Assembly: GCA_003219415.1 (NCBI GenBank)
Contig: QHOS01000019.1
Coordinates: forward strand, 1 to 64,000
Origin: Verrucomicrobiota bacterium
GTDB lineage: Bacteria > Verrucomicrobiota > Verrucomicrobiia > Chthoniobacterales > UBA10450
Direction: 5' to 3'
DNA: 64,000 nucleotides
The notes under the pieces are model-generated. The model was not told the DNA's origin. It saw nothing but the letters and a program-made list of their open reading frames with translations, and did not search any database. Positions 16,464-24,291 of this stretch are shown piece after piece. Numbering within the stretch: position 1 is the first letter of the stretch; every line of letters starts with the position of its first letter. The position numbers were made by a program, and so were the translations under genes.

Positions 16464-16582
16464 AACGTCCAACGTCCAACGCTCATCGTCCAACTCTCAA
16501 TTCGGAAGTGATCGAGCACCGAGTGCGTGCAACGGCGTAGGCTTGCCGAAGGCGGGTTAAGCGTTGAGCGTTGGGCGTTGAA
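16464..16582. repeat. inverted word-repeat element filling the mutY-rnhC intergenic region
   Basis: The left arm (16464-16500, words AACGTCCAACGCTCATCG) is complementary to the right arm (16559-16582, GCGTTGAGCGTTGGGCGTTG). Between them lies GTAGGCTTGCCGAAGGCGGG, related to a hairpin at 17519-17562. The mutY start is within 13 bases of one arm and the likely rnhC start is inside the other. Confidence 0.75.
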
Positions 16583-17561
16583 TTCTTACACTCATCCGCT
16601 CACGCAGGAACAGGTCACAAAGTTGCGGACTTTGCTCGAAGAACTCGGCTTCCAGTTCGCGCCGAAGGAATGGACCATTTTCTTTGCACAGAAGAACAAA
16701 TTGAGCGTGGCGGTTTACCAGAAAGGACCAAAGATTCTCGTGCAGGGAAAAGGTCTGGAGGAATTCGTGCAGTTTGAGCTGGAGCCGAAGATTCTTGGCG
16801 AAGCGAAGCTGGGCTATGAAGAAGTGCATTCGCCGGAGATGTTCGAGCCGCACTTCGGCGTGGATGAGAGTGGCAAGGGCGATTTTTTCGGGCCCCTCGT
16901 GATCGCGGGTGCGTACGTCGACCGGGGGATCGCGCGCAAACTTCTGGACGGCGGTGTCGTAGACAGCAAGCGGATTGGTTCCGATGCGCGGATTCGTGCT
17001 TTGGCGGACGCTATTCGGAAGGAGTCCCTCGGTTTGACGGACACGGTCCTGATCGGGCCGGCGAAATACAACGAGCTTTACGAGAAGTTTGGCAACTTGA
17101 ACAAACTGCTTGGATGGGGACACGCGCGAGTAATTGAGAATCTGCTGGCGAAAAAGCCGGATTGCCCGAGGGCATTGTCGGACCAATTTGCGGACGCGCG
17201 TGTGGTCGAACAATCGTTGTTGCGGCACGCGAGAAAGATCAACATCGAACAGCGGCCAAGAGCGGAATCAGATATCGCAGTGGCGGCCGCATCGATCCTT
17301 GCGCGAGAAGCCTTCATTAATTGGCTGGAGCGTAAAGGGAAGGAAATGGGTGTGCGGTTGGAACGCGGTGTGTCTGCGGGCGTGAAAGAAAGCGCCAAGA
17401 AACTTGTGGAAATGAATGGACCAGACGCATTGCGCACGGTCGCCAAGGTGCACTTCCGAACCGCGCATGAAATGGCGCCGGACTATTATCCCGCTCCGAC
17501 TCCGCGCGAGAATTGGGCAGGCCCACGCCTGCCTCGCCGTAGCCCCGGCGAAGGTGGGTGA
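16578..17561 (+). CDS. rnhC: ribonuclease HIII
   Basis: RNase HIII cleaves RNA in RNA-DNA hybrids. The product has the N-terminal TBP-like substrate-binding domain (SYTHPLTQEQVTKLRTLLEE, FFAQKNKLSVAVYQKGPKILVQGKGLEEF), then the type 2 RNase H core GVDESGKGDFFGPLVIAGAYV with the DEG/S catalytic pair, DSKRIGSDARI and the DIAVAAASILAREAF helix. Start TTG 16578 gives MNSYTHPLT; GTG 16527 would add 17 residues encoded by repeat DNA. The last 13 or so residues (RLPRRSPGEGG) are also encoded by a repeat hairpin at 17519-17562, so both ends of the gene abut repeats. Confidence 0.93.
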   Translation: MNSYTHPLTQEQVTKLRTLLEELGFQFAPKEWTIFFAQKNKLSVAVYQKGPKILVQGKGLEEFVQFELEPKILGEAKLGYEEVHSPEMFEPHFGVDESGKGDFFGPLVIAGAYVDRGIARKLLDGGVVDSKRIGSDARIRALADAIRKESLGLTDTVLIGPAKYNELYEKFGNLNKLLGWGHARVIENLLAKKPDCPRALSDQFADARVVEQSLLRHARKINIEQRPRAESDIAVAAASILAREAFINWLERKGKEMGVRLERGVSAGVKESAKKLVEMNGPDALRTVAKVHFRTAHEMAPDYYPAPTPRENWAGPRLPRRSPGEGG

Positions 17562-17562
17562 T
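17519..17562. repeat. GCC-TCGCCG hairpin repeat forming the rnhC 3' end
   Basis: The tract CCCACGCCTGCCTCGCCG...CGGCGAAGGTGGG folds into a GC-rich stem and carries the rnhC stop codon. A shortened relative, CTTGCCGAAGGCGGG, lies at 16541-16556. Confidence 0.6.
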
Positions 17563-17736
17563 TTGTTAATGCGTTAGAACGTCACAGCGCTCATTGCTTG
17601 TCGTATTCAGGCACGCGAGCGGTGATTCAAGAGCGTTTGGCCTTCTGGTCGAAGAGGTTACTCAATTTTAAAAATCGCGTTTTTATGCTTCATTGAGCCA
17701 CCACAAGAGCAATACGGAACGATTAGTAAAATAGAT

Positions 17737-18093
17737 ATGGCAAAGTTAACCAAGCGCGACATCGTAGTCGCCATCAGTAACCAAACCGGCATGGTCCAGC
17801 ATCAAGTCTTCGATGTGGTCCAGCGGACGCTCGATAAAATCACCGACAGTCTCGCTAGCAATATCCCCGTTGAACTACGCAATTTTGGCGTTTTTCAGCC
17901 GCGTCTGACCAAGCCGCGCGTCGGTCGAAACCCGAATCAACCCGGGAGCAGTTTTGTCATTCCGCCACGCGCGACGGTGAAATTCAAAGCTGGCAAGATT
18001 ATGCGTCAGCGCGTTGAGAAGCTTTCGCGGGAACTGAAAGAAGCCGCAGACGAAAAGACCAAGACCGAAACAGGCGCGCCAAACCCGGGCTAG
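17737..18093 (+). CDS. HU/IHF-family DNA-binding protein
   Basis: A 118-residue member of the HU/IHF family, nucleoid-associated DNA-bending proteins. The family fold is clear: MAKLTKRDIVVAISNQTGMVQHQVFDVVQRTLDKITDSL-like helices, PVELRNFGVFQPRLTKPRVGRNP, where the standard arm motif begins, the arm residues NPNQPGSSFVIPPRATVKFKAGK, and a C-terminal extension of about 20 charged residues beyond the usual 90. The PxP intercalating-type motif IPPRAT is present at the arm. No Shine-Dalgarno is seen. The 176 bases before it hold no other gene. Whether HU or IHF-like cannot be decided. Confidence 0.9.
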   Translation: MAKLTKRDIVVAISNQTGMVQHQVFDVVQRTLDKITDSLASNIPVELRNFGVFQPRLTKPRVGRNPNQPGSSFVIPPRATVKFKAGKIMRQRVEKLSRELKEAADEKTKTETGAPNPG

Positions 18094-18126
18094 GGAAAAC
18101 CCTCAGGGTTGAGGTTCAGAGAAGCG

Positions 18127-20586
18127 CTAGGAGAGCAGATTCTGGATCGTCCTTTCCAAGCGCTCAAAATTGATCGGTTTGGTGAGATGTTCGGCGAATC
18201 CTGCCGCTCTGGCTTGGTTGACGTCTTGTTCTGCTCCAAAGCCGCTGAGTGCGATTCCGGGTAGGTTTTTGCTGAGCCGCACTTCGCGCATTAATTCGTA
18301 ACCACTGCGGTCCGGCAGTCCGATATCGCTGATAAGCAGATCGAAGTCCTGTGTGCGGACTTTTTCCACGGCCTGGTCGGCGGAATGCGCGACCGTAATT
18401 TCGTAGCCGCGGCGTTCCAGCATCCTTTTCATTCCGATGCAAGTGTCATGATGATCGTCCACCAGCAGGACGCGCCGATGCCTTGCGACGGCCAGTTCTC
18501 GTTCCGGGCCAGCCGGTAGATCTTTCCTGTCGCCGTCGCCGCCAGCAGGCTTGACCACGGTGTTTAGTTCCAGCGAAAAAGTGGCGCCCTGATCTCTCCC
18601 AGGACTTTCGACGCGGACCTTTCCGCCATGTGCGTCGATTAGCGCCTTTGAAATCGCCAGACCGAGGCCGAGCCCTCCAAAACGCCGGGTAATCTCAGCC
18701 TGCCCTTGTTCGAACGCGTTGAAGATTTTATCGATTTGTTCTGGCTCGATGCCGATGCCCGTATCGATAATCCGAACCTCGATTTTGTCCGGCGCGGGGT
18801 TAAACGTCTCAATAGTGATTCGGCCTTTTTCCGGCGTAAATTTCACACTGTTCTTGATCAAATTCCAAAAGACTTGTTGTAGTCGCGCCGGATCGCCTTC
18901 CACGTAGGTTTGAGTAGCGCGAAGATGAAATTCCGCTTCGAGATCCTTGGCACCGATTTCCTCCCGGCATATTTCGTAAGCGCGCTGCAGGAGTTGATGC
19001 ACGCAAATGGTTTCAAAGCTTAATTGCAACTTGCCTTTTGCAATTCGAGTTACGTCGAGCAGATCATCAATCAGCCGTGCTTCCAGTTCGACGTTGCGGC
19101 GGACGACCTCAAGCGCTTCCCTGACGGGCGGGGAATCTGGCAGCTCAGCCTCGAGATCTCCCACCATCGCTAGTACCGGTGCGAGTGGACTTCGCAGCTC
19201 ATGTGATAGCAATGCCAGGAATTGGTCCTTTGCCGCATTTGCGCCAATCAATTCCTGACGCAGCGTGACATCGCGTGTCTTGTCTTCGACCAGATAAAGT
19301 ACGCCTTGAATGGTTTCGTGTGAGCCTTGGAGCCGGAGTAAATTGACGTTCAAAAAATGGGTCATACCCGTCTTATCTTTCAAGGGATGTTCAATTAGCT
19401 GAAATGGCGTTCCAAAGGTAAGCACCCTCTCAATTGCCCCGGGCGGAGCAATCTTCACGTCCTCGTAGGTGGTTTCCGTGATGTCGCGACCAGCTGGCAC
19501 ATCGCCAAAACGCTCCGCCATGCGGGCAAAGGCATAGTTGGCATGGAGAAAACGACGGGAAGCCGGATCGATGAAAGCGATTCCGCTGGGCATGTTGGCC
19601 AGCATTTTTTCGTTGAAGATGACTTCGCGCTCCAGACGCTGTTTGGCTTCCAGTTGCCGCTGGTAATACCCGCTGCCCAGCCATGCGAAGACCGCAGTCA
19701 GGACGATCAACCAGGCTGCCAACACCGTCATTCGTCCCAAAAGATCATGAACCGGTTTGTAAGCCAGGGTCCTGGGCTGCTCCACTACGGCCACCCAACC
19801 GCTCGATTCAATCGGGCTGAAAGAATAGAGATTGCCATGTCGCTCGAAATGCCCGCTTTTGCTCTGGCTGATCTCTTTGATCAATCCTTCATTTGCCTTC
19901 GGTGCAGGGGTTACGGGATTTGGCTTGAAATCGCTGGCAAAAAGCGCCACGCCGTTTTGATCGAGTACCTCAAAAACAAGGCGATCTGAAAACTCAATCG
20001 CAGACAAGCGCCGGCCAATCCTTTCCACCAGCACGGAAACTCCGACATAACCCAGGATGGTCCTGTCCGGCGCACGCACCGCACCGACAATGTCAGTGAC
20101 GGCCCGGTTATCCGACAGCCTGGGGTGAATTGCCGAGACAAAGGTTGCATCTGCCGCGGCCGCTTGCTCGCGCCAGTACTCCGAGCCAAAATCCTTGCCG
20201 ATCATCTCCGAACCCGTGGGAATCGATGCGATCAGGTCGCCGTTCGGCGTTGTGATGAACATTCCATCGATCTGCGGGTGGGAATAAAACGCCGAGTTGA
20301 GCCATTGTTGAGTAACCTGCGGATTTGGCGCGCTCAAATTATTCACCACTTCCGGCAGCGTTTGATAATATTCGATGACGCTGCTGCTGCGGTTTAGATC
20401 ATGGGCGACCAAGTGTCCCACCAATTGAATTAGAGTTTGCCGGTCGCGCAGGATTCTTGATTCCAGCGTGTCGCGCAAGATCGTGTAGGAAACAATTAGC
20501 GTCAGGATCGATGGGATCCATCCCGCCAGAAGAATAGGAAAGATGATCTTGAAACGTTCGAAACGGTCGCGCCTTCGTTTCGTCAT
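18127..20586 (-). CDS. hybrid sensor histidine kinase (Cache-PAS-HisKA-HATPase-REC)
   Basis: A membrane signalling protein of about 819 residues. Order: TM1 (about 14-35), a periplasmic Cache-like sensor domain (about 40-275, with IDGMFITTPNGDLIAS and YVGVSVLVERIG), TM2 (about 282-305), a PAS-like domain (about 320-445), HisKA with phospho-acceptor in LLSHELRSPLAP (His about 462), HATPase with N box NLIKNSVKFTP, G1 DTGIGIEP and G2 GLGLGLAISKALIDAHGG, and a receiver with LLVDDHHD, LLISDIGLP (phospho-Asp about 754) and LTKP. ATG 20586 has Shine-Dalgarno GGGAGA at 6 bases; TTG 20598 is rejected. No output regulator is next to it, and the divergent GT2 gene could be a target only by inference. 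Confidence 0.9.
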   Translation of the reverse strand: MTKRRRDRFERFKIIFPILLAGWIPSILTLIVSYTILRDTLESRILRDRQTLIQLVGHLVAHDLNRSSSVIEYYQTLPEVVNNLSAPNPQVTQQWLNSAFYSHPQIDGMFITTPNGDLIASIPTGSEMIGKDFGSEYWREQAAAADATFVSAIHPRLSDNRAVTDIVGAVRAPDRTILGYVGVSVLVERIGRRLSAIEFSDRLVFEVLDQNGVALFASDFKPNPVTPAPKANEGLIKEISQSKSGHFERHGNLYSFSPIESSGWVAVVEQPRTLAYKPVHDLLGRMTVLAAWLIVLTAVFAWLGSGYYQRQLEAKQRLEREVIFNEKMLANMPSGIAFIDPASRRFLHANYAFARMAERFGDVPAGRDITETTYEDVKIAPPGAIERVLTFGTPFQLIEHPLKDKTGMTHFLNVNLLRLQGSHETIQGVLYLVEDKTRDVTLRQELIGANAAKDQFLALLSHELRSPLAPVLAMVGDLEAELPDSPPVREALEVVRRNVELEARLIDDLLDVTRIAKGKLQLSFETICVHQLLQRAYEICREEIGAKDLEAEFHLRATQTYVEGDPARLQQVFWNLIKNSVKFTPEKGRITIETFNPAPDKIEVRIIDTGIGIEPEQIDKIFNAFEQGQAEITRRFGGLGLGLAISKALIDAHGGKVRVESPGRDQGATFSLELNTVVKPAGGDGDRKDLPAGPERELAVARHRRVLLVDDHHDTCIGMKRMLERRGYEITVAHSADQAVEKVRTQDFDLLISDIGLPDRSGYELMREVRLSKNLPGIALSGFGAEQDVNQARAAGFAEHLTKPINFERLERTIQNLLS

Positions 20587-20922
20587 TGTGTCTCCCAACT
20601 GATGCCTGCCGGTTGCGAAAATTGGCCCATCACCGTTACTCTGCTCGCCATTTCAGGCAAGCGTGAATGTCGGGAGGACAAGATGAGGTCGAAATGATGG
20701 GTCAGTCCAATCACACGAGAAGATCGTCCAGTCTTGGACAATCAAACAGATTGCCAGACCGTTCGTCCTCTGAATTACGAAAATCGAGAGGAGATTGTTG
20801 TGTATCAACAGAATGCGGCGACGATTTCAGAGGCAAATGTACGATTTTTGAATTGACGGACATGGTGAAAACGGCATCATGTCGGGCTTACCCCGAAAAA
20901 CTTTCGGGGCTGTAGAACTCCC
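20587..20922. other. intergenic region between histidine kinase and GT2 gene, with hairpin before GT2
   Basis: About 336 bases without a convincing gene. An 82-codon plus-strand frame (20667-20915) has no recognisable similarity. A perfect 8-bp hairpin CCCCGAAA-AAC-TTTCGGGG at 20891-20909 ends 13 bases before the GT2 start codon and has no T-run, so it may act on translation or message stability rather than termination. The region must contain the divergent promoters of both genes, but no good -35/-10 pair stands out. Confidence 0.45.
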
Positions 20923-22428
20923 ATGCAAGGAAGCCTCGCACACATTATCTGGTCGATTTGTTATCTGAGCGTGCTCATCGGGCTTTCGGCTTATGGCATC
21001 CATCGCTATTTCATCATCTATCTGTATCTGAAAAACCGGACGCGGATGCCAGTCCCAGCAGGTCATTTTGAAAAACTGCCAAAGGTGACGGTTCAACTCC
21101 CCATCTTTAACGAAGTGTACGTTGCCGAGCGTTTGCTTCGTTCCGTGAGCGAATTGGATTATCCGCGGGAGCTTCTCCAAATCCAGGTGCTGGACGATTC
21201 AACCGACGAAACCTGCGAGATCATCGCCTCGTGCGCGGAGGAACTGCAACAGCGAGGCTTTAATGTTCAGCGCATTCATCGGGTAGATCGCACTGGTTTC
21301 AAAGCGGGCGCTCTGGCGATAGGGCTCGAGGCTGCCGAAGGCGAATTCGTTTGTATCCTGGACGCCGATTTTGTTCCGCAAAGGGATCTACTGAAGCGAA
21401 CCATCGATTACTTCACTGACCCGAAAGTGGGAATGATCCAGACCCGATGGGGACATTTGAATCGCGGATATTCGTTGCTCACGCGTATGCAGGCGATCTT
21501 TTTGGACGGACACCTTTTGCTGGAGCAAACCGCGCGCAGCCGCAGCGGCAGGTTTTTCAATTTCAATGGAACGGCCGGTCTCTGGCGGCGTTCCTGTATC
21601 GAACAAAGCGGAGGCTGGCAATATGATACACTGTGCGAGGATCTCGATCTCAGCTATCGCGCCCAGCTGGCGGGCTGGAAATTCATTTATCTTTCAGACG
21701 TTGTAACTCCGGCGGAACTGCCGGTAGACATGAACGGCTTCAAGTCTCAGCAGCATCGCTGGACCAAAGGCTCCGTCCAGACTTGTAAAAAACTATTGCC
21801 CACCATCTGGCGCAGCCGCCTTCCGTTCCCGATCAAGCTCGAAGCCACTGGGCATTTGATGTCCAACTTCGCCTACCTGCTGCTCGCTCTGTTGTGTGTG
21901 CTTCTGCATCCCTCGACCGGAGGACCTCAGGGTGGGTGGCTCCGTACTTTGCTTATCGATATTCCGATCTTCCTCGCAGCATCGGCTTCGGTAGCCGTTT
22001 TTTATATTTGTGCCCAACGTGAACTGCATCCCAGAACGTGGATGAAAGAGATTCTGTTTCTGCCATGCCTGCTTGCATTGGGAATTGGTCTTTCGCTCAA
22101 CAATGCGCGAGCGGTGCTGGAAGCGCTTATCAACCACAAATCCGACTTCACCCGGACGCCCAAGTACGGCATTGAACGAAGATCGCAGCCGTGGCGCAGC
22201 TGCAAATACCGGCCGCTTCAATCAACCCTTCCACTGGCGGAATTGGCTTTCGCAATCTATTTCACGTATTTCGTGGTGTTCGCGATCGTGCATGGCCAAT
22301 TTTTGTCCGTGCCATTCCTGGTGATGTTTCAAGCCGGTTTCTTTTACGTTTGCGTTTCTTCATTTAGCAGTCGCTGGTCAAAAATTAATTTTGCCAGGTC
22401 CGGCGCGGCCGATGCAATTCCCGCGTGA
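20923..22428 (+). CDS. processive family 2 glycosyltransferase, cellulose/glucomannan-synthase-like
   Basis: A 501-residue membrane glycosyltransferase with an N-terminal span (about 7-30), a cytosolic GT-A domain and about four C-terminal spans. Catalytic motifs are complete: VQLPIFNE, LDDSTDET, DxD in ILDADFV (D147, D149), TED-like CEDLDLS (about 239-245) and QQHRW (276-280), the last marking processive synthases. The body resembles CslA-type glucomannan synthases and bacterial GT2 enzymes annotated as cellulose-synthase catalytic-subunit-like. It has no PilZ domain. ATG 20923 follows a hairpin. The L,D-transpeptidase gene begins at or just after its 3' end. Confidence 0.9.
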   Translation: MQGSLAHIIWSICYLSVLIGLSAYGIHRYFIIYLYLKNRTRMPVPAGHFEKLPKVTVQLPIFNEVYVAERLLRSVSELDYPRELLQIQVLDDSTDETCEIIASCAEELQQRGFNVQRIHRVDRTGFKAGALAIGLEAAEGEFVCILDADFVPQRDLLKRTIDYFTDPKVGMIQTRWGHLNRGYSLLTRMQAIFLDGHLLLEQTARSRSGRFFNFNGTAGLWRRSCIEQSGGWQYDTLCEDLDLSYRAQLAGWKFIYLSDVVTPAELPVDMNGFKSQQHRWTKGSVQTCKKLLPTIWRSRLPFPIKLEATGHLMSNFAYLLLALLCVLLHPSTGGPQGGWLRTLLIDIPIFLAASASVAVFYICAQRELHPRTWMKEILFLPCLLALGIGLSLNNARAVLEALINHKSDFTRTPKYGIERRSQPWRSCKYRPLQSTLPLAELAFAIYFTYFVVFAIVHGQFLSVPFLVMFQAGFFYVCVSSFSSRWSKINFARSGAADAIPA

Positions 22429-22459
22429 CAAATTCAAATTGTCGAGTAAGAAGTTGCGC

Positions 22460-23188
22460 ATGCTTCGGCCCCTAGCAGCAATTTTCAGTTTCATTTCAAT
22501 AATACCTGCGTTCGCTGTCACACCGGTCGATACATCGAGCCAGCTTATTGTCAGTGTGTGTGATCAAAAGCTGATGCTGGTACAGAACGGCGGGAAAGTG
22601 GTGACTTACCCGGTGTCCACGTCAATTTTCGGTCTTGGCGACGCCTGGGGACGAATGACAACTCCTCTGGGTTATCTTGCCGTCGAGAAAAAAATTGGTG
22701 ACAACGCGCCGACCGGGGCCGTGTTCCACAATCGTCGATTCACTGGCGAAGTTCTGCAGCCCAATGCTCCCGGACGCGACCCCATAACCACGCGTATCAT
22801 TTGGTTGCGCGGCCTTGAAGCGCAAAACGCGCATGCTTTTCAGCGTTGTATTTATATTCATGGGACGCCGCAGGAAAAGACGATCGGTCGGCCAGCCAGC
22901 TATGGCTGTATTCGGATGAAGTCGAGCGACGTTGCCGCACTTTATGATCGCGTTCCGCTCGGGACCCTCGTGCAGATTACCCCTGAGCACTTGCCGAAAC
23001 TGGCAAAGGCGCCGCGACTGCAACCAACCAATACTTTCGCAGCTGTAAGCGCAAAACCTCAGAGCCAGGATCAGACGATTTCTACTCCAGCTTCCGGCGC
23101 TACGCTCTCGGTCGAACAAATGCGAATGCGTGGGGCTCTTGCTGCCCAACGACAAAAAGCGAAGCTCGAATTGGACAAACGCTTGTAG
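22460..23188 (+). CDS. L,D-transpeptidase (YkuD domain), exported
   Basis: YkuD-domain enzymes make 3-3 peptidoglycan crosslinks or attach proteins to the wall. The catalytic block reads CIYIHGTPQEKTIGRPASYGCIRMKSSDV, with His and nucleophilic Cys in the HGT...SxGCxRM signature. Before it lies a signal-peptide-like segment LRPLAAIFSFISIIPAFA. The C-terminal 70 residues are Ala/Gln/Ser rich and end in a charged helix. ATG 22460 gives a compact leader; ATG 22412, overlapping GT2, would give a longer basic leader and cannot be excluded. Proximity to the GT2 suggests envelope-related co-expression. Confidence 0.88.
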   Translation: MLRPLAAIFSFISIIPAFAVTPVDTSSQLIVSVCDQKLMLVQNGGKVVTYPVSTSIFGLGDAWGRMTTPLGYLAVEKKIGDNAPTGAVFHNRRFTGEVLQPNAPGRDPITTRIIWLRGLEAQNAHAFQRCIYIHGTPQEKTIGRPASYGCIRMKSSDVAALYDRVPLGTLVQITPEHLPKLAKAPRLQPTNTFAAVSAKPQSQDQTISTPASGATLSVEQMRMRGALAAQRQKAKLELDKRL

Positions 23189-23318
23189 GCGCTTGGAAGG
23201 GCACAACTTGGACCACTTGGATCTGGGAGTGCGTCAACTTAATCTTGAAGAGCTTCGGGGTTGACAATCGTAATGCGCTCGCGAGCGTGCACGTCCACGA
23301 GGTTTTTGATTATTACTA

Positions 23319-23567
23319 ATGGCCAATACGAAATCAGCTGCTAAACGCGCTCGGCAAACACTGAAGCGATCGCTCCGCAATCGTAGCGTTGTAACGCATC
23401 TGCGGACCATGCAGAAGACGGTGCGTTCCACGCAAACACCGGGATCTGATCAAGTCCGCGCGCTGATCTCAGCAATCGACAAAGCCGCCAAGCGCGGAAT
23501 CATTCATCCGAACGCCGCCAAGCGCCGTAAAGCGCGACTTGGCAAAATCCTCGCCGGCGCTAAATAA
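23319..23567 (+). CDS. rpsT: 30S ribosomal protein S20
   Basis: An 82-residue basic helical protein that binds 16S rRNA early in 30S assembly. MANTKSAAKRARQTLKRSLRNRSVVTHLRT and GIIHPNAAKRRKARLGKIL are characteristic of S20. Start ATG 23319. The leader contains a 12-base perfect palindrome CGCTCGCGAGCG around 23277-23288, which might matter for control, and a lone TTGACA at 23261. Confidence 0.97.
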   Translation: MANTKSAAKRARQTLKRSLRNRSVVTHLRTMQKTVRSTQTPGSDQVRALISAIDKAAKRGIIHPNAAKRRKARLGKILAGAK

Positions 23568-23570
23568 ATA

Positions 23571-23653
23571 GTAGCTGCCTCGCTGTGCAAGGTCCTGCGC
23601 TGATGTGTTTGAAATGCGCACTCGCGACGCGTCTCACAGAGACGCGGCTGCGG
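23571..23653. repeat. GTAGC(C/T)GCCTCGCTGTG inverted repeat, copy 2
   Basis: The left arm GTAGCTGCCTCGCTGTG is complementary, with mismatches, to the right arm CTCACAGAGACGCGGCTGC. It directly follows the rpsT stop and relates to 6147-6201. Confidence 0.65.
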
Positions 23654-23697
23654 TAAATGCCGATTGCATATCCTGCCGGACGGATAGATTCTTGCTA

Positions 23698-24285
23698 ATG
23701 ATTCCCGCTTTTCTGCTCGTGTTTTCGGCTGCGGCCTATCGCGTTACGACCGGCCTTTTGATTCATTCGGGTGCGACCTGGCTTTCTAATTTCACTCCGC
23801 TCGCTGCAATTGCCCTCTGTAGCGCGGCGTACTTTCCAGGGAAATACAAATTCTCGATACCGCTCGTTACGCTTTTTATTTCCGACGTGGTGATTAACTT
23901 CCGTTATGGCGCGCCGCTGCTCGACTCACAAATCGTCGTGCGTTACGTCGCGCTGGCTGTTGTTGGATGCGCGGGGCTTCTCCTCCAGAACCGAGCATCG
24001 CTGAAAACGCTTCTGCCGGCTTGCATCGTTGGATCGACGTTTTTCTATGCGATCACAAACATGTTTTCGTGGTTAAGCGATCCCGGCTACACGAAGAATT
24101 TGGCGGGCCTCATTCAAGCGCTGACGACCGGATTACCCGGTTACAGCGCTACCCCCAGTTGGATGTTCTTTCGCAATTCGCTGATCAGCGATCTTCTGTT
24201 TACCCTGGTCTTTGTCCTGTCCATCAACCTTGGCCGAAGCGCGGAGGACTCGCGCGCCCGTGCCGCGGTTCCGCGCGCGGCTTGA
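23698..24285 (+). CDS. DUF6580-like integral membrane protein
   Basis: A hydrophobic protein of about 195 residues from ATG 23698 with five to six spans. Motifs such as NFTPLAAIALCSAAYFPGKYKFSIPLVTLFISDVVIN and the ATPSWMFFRNSLISDLLFT tail match small membrane proteins of the DUF6580 type, which resemble ECF-transporter S components; a transport role is inference only. An open frame continues upstream to 23605 through repeat DNA and is rejected. The stop is 6 bases before pdhA. Confidence 0.65.
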   Translation: MIPAFLLVFSAAAYRVTTGLLIHSGATWLSNFTPLAAIALCSAAYFPGKYKFSIPLVTLFISDVVINFRYGAPLLDSQIVVRYVALAVVGCAGLLLQNRASLKTLLPACIVGSTFFYAITNMFSWLSDPGYTKNLAGLIQALTTGLPGYSATPSWMFFRNSLISDLLFTLVFVLSINLGRSAEDSRARAAVPRAA

Positions 24286-24291
24286 GCCGTC

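Noticed and set aside
20667-20915. 82-codon plus-strand frame in the kinase-GT2 intergenic region
   Set aside because: No recognisable motif, no Shine-Dalgarno of note and a composition typical of non-coding DNA; kept only as part of the intergenic description.
23261-23289. TTGACA upstream of rpsT as a promoter
   Set aside because: The -35 box is perfect, but no acceptable -10 box occurs at 16 to 18 bases; only the palindrome CGCTCGCGAGCG is there.
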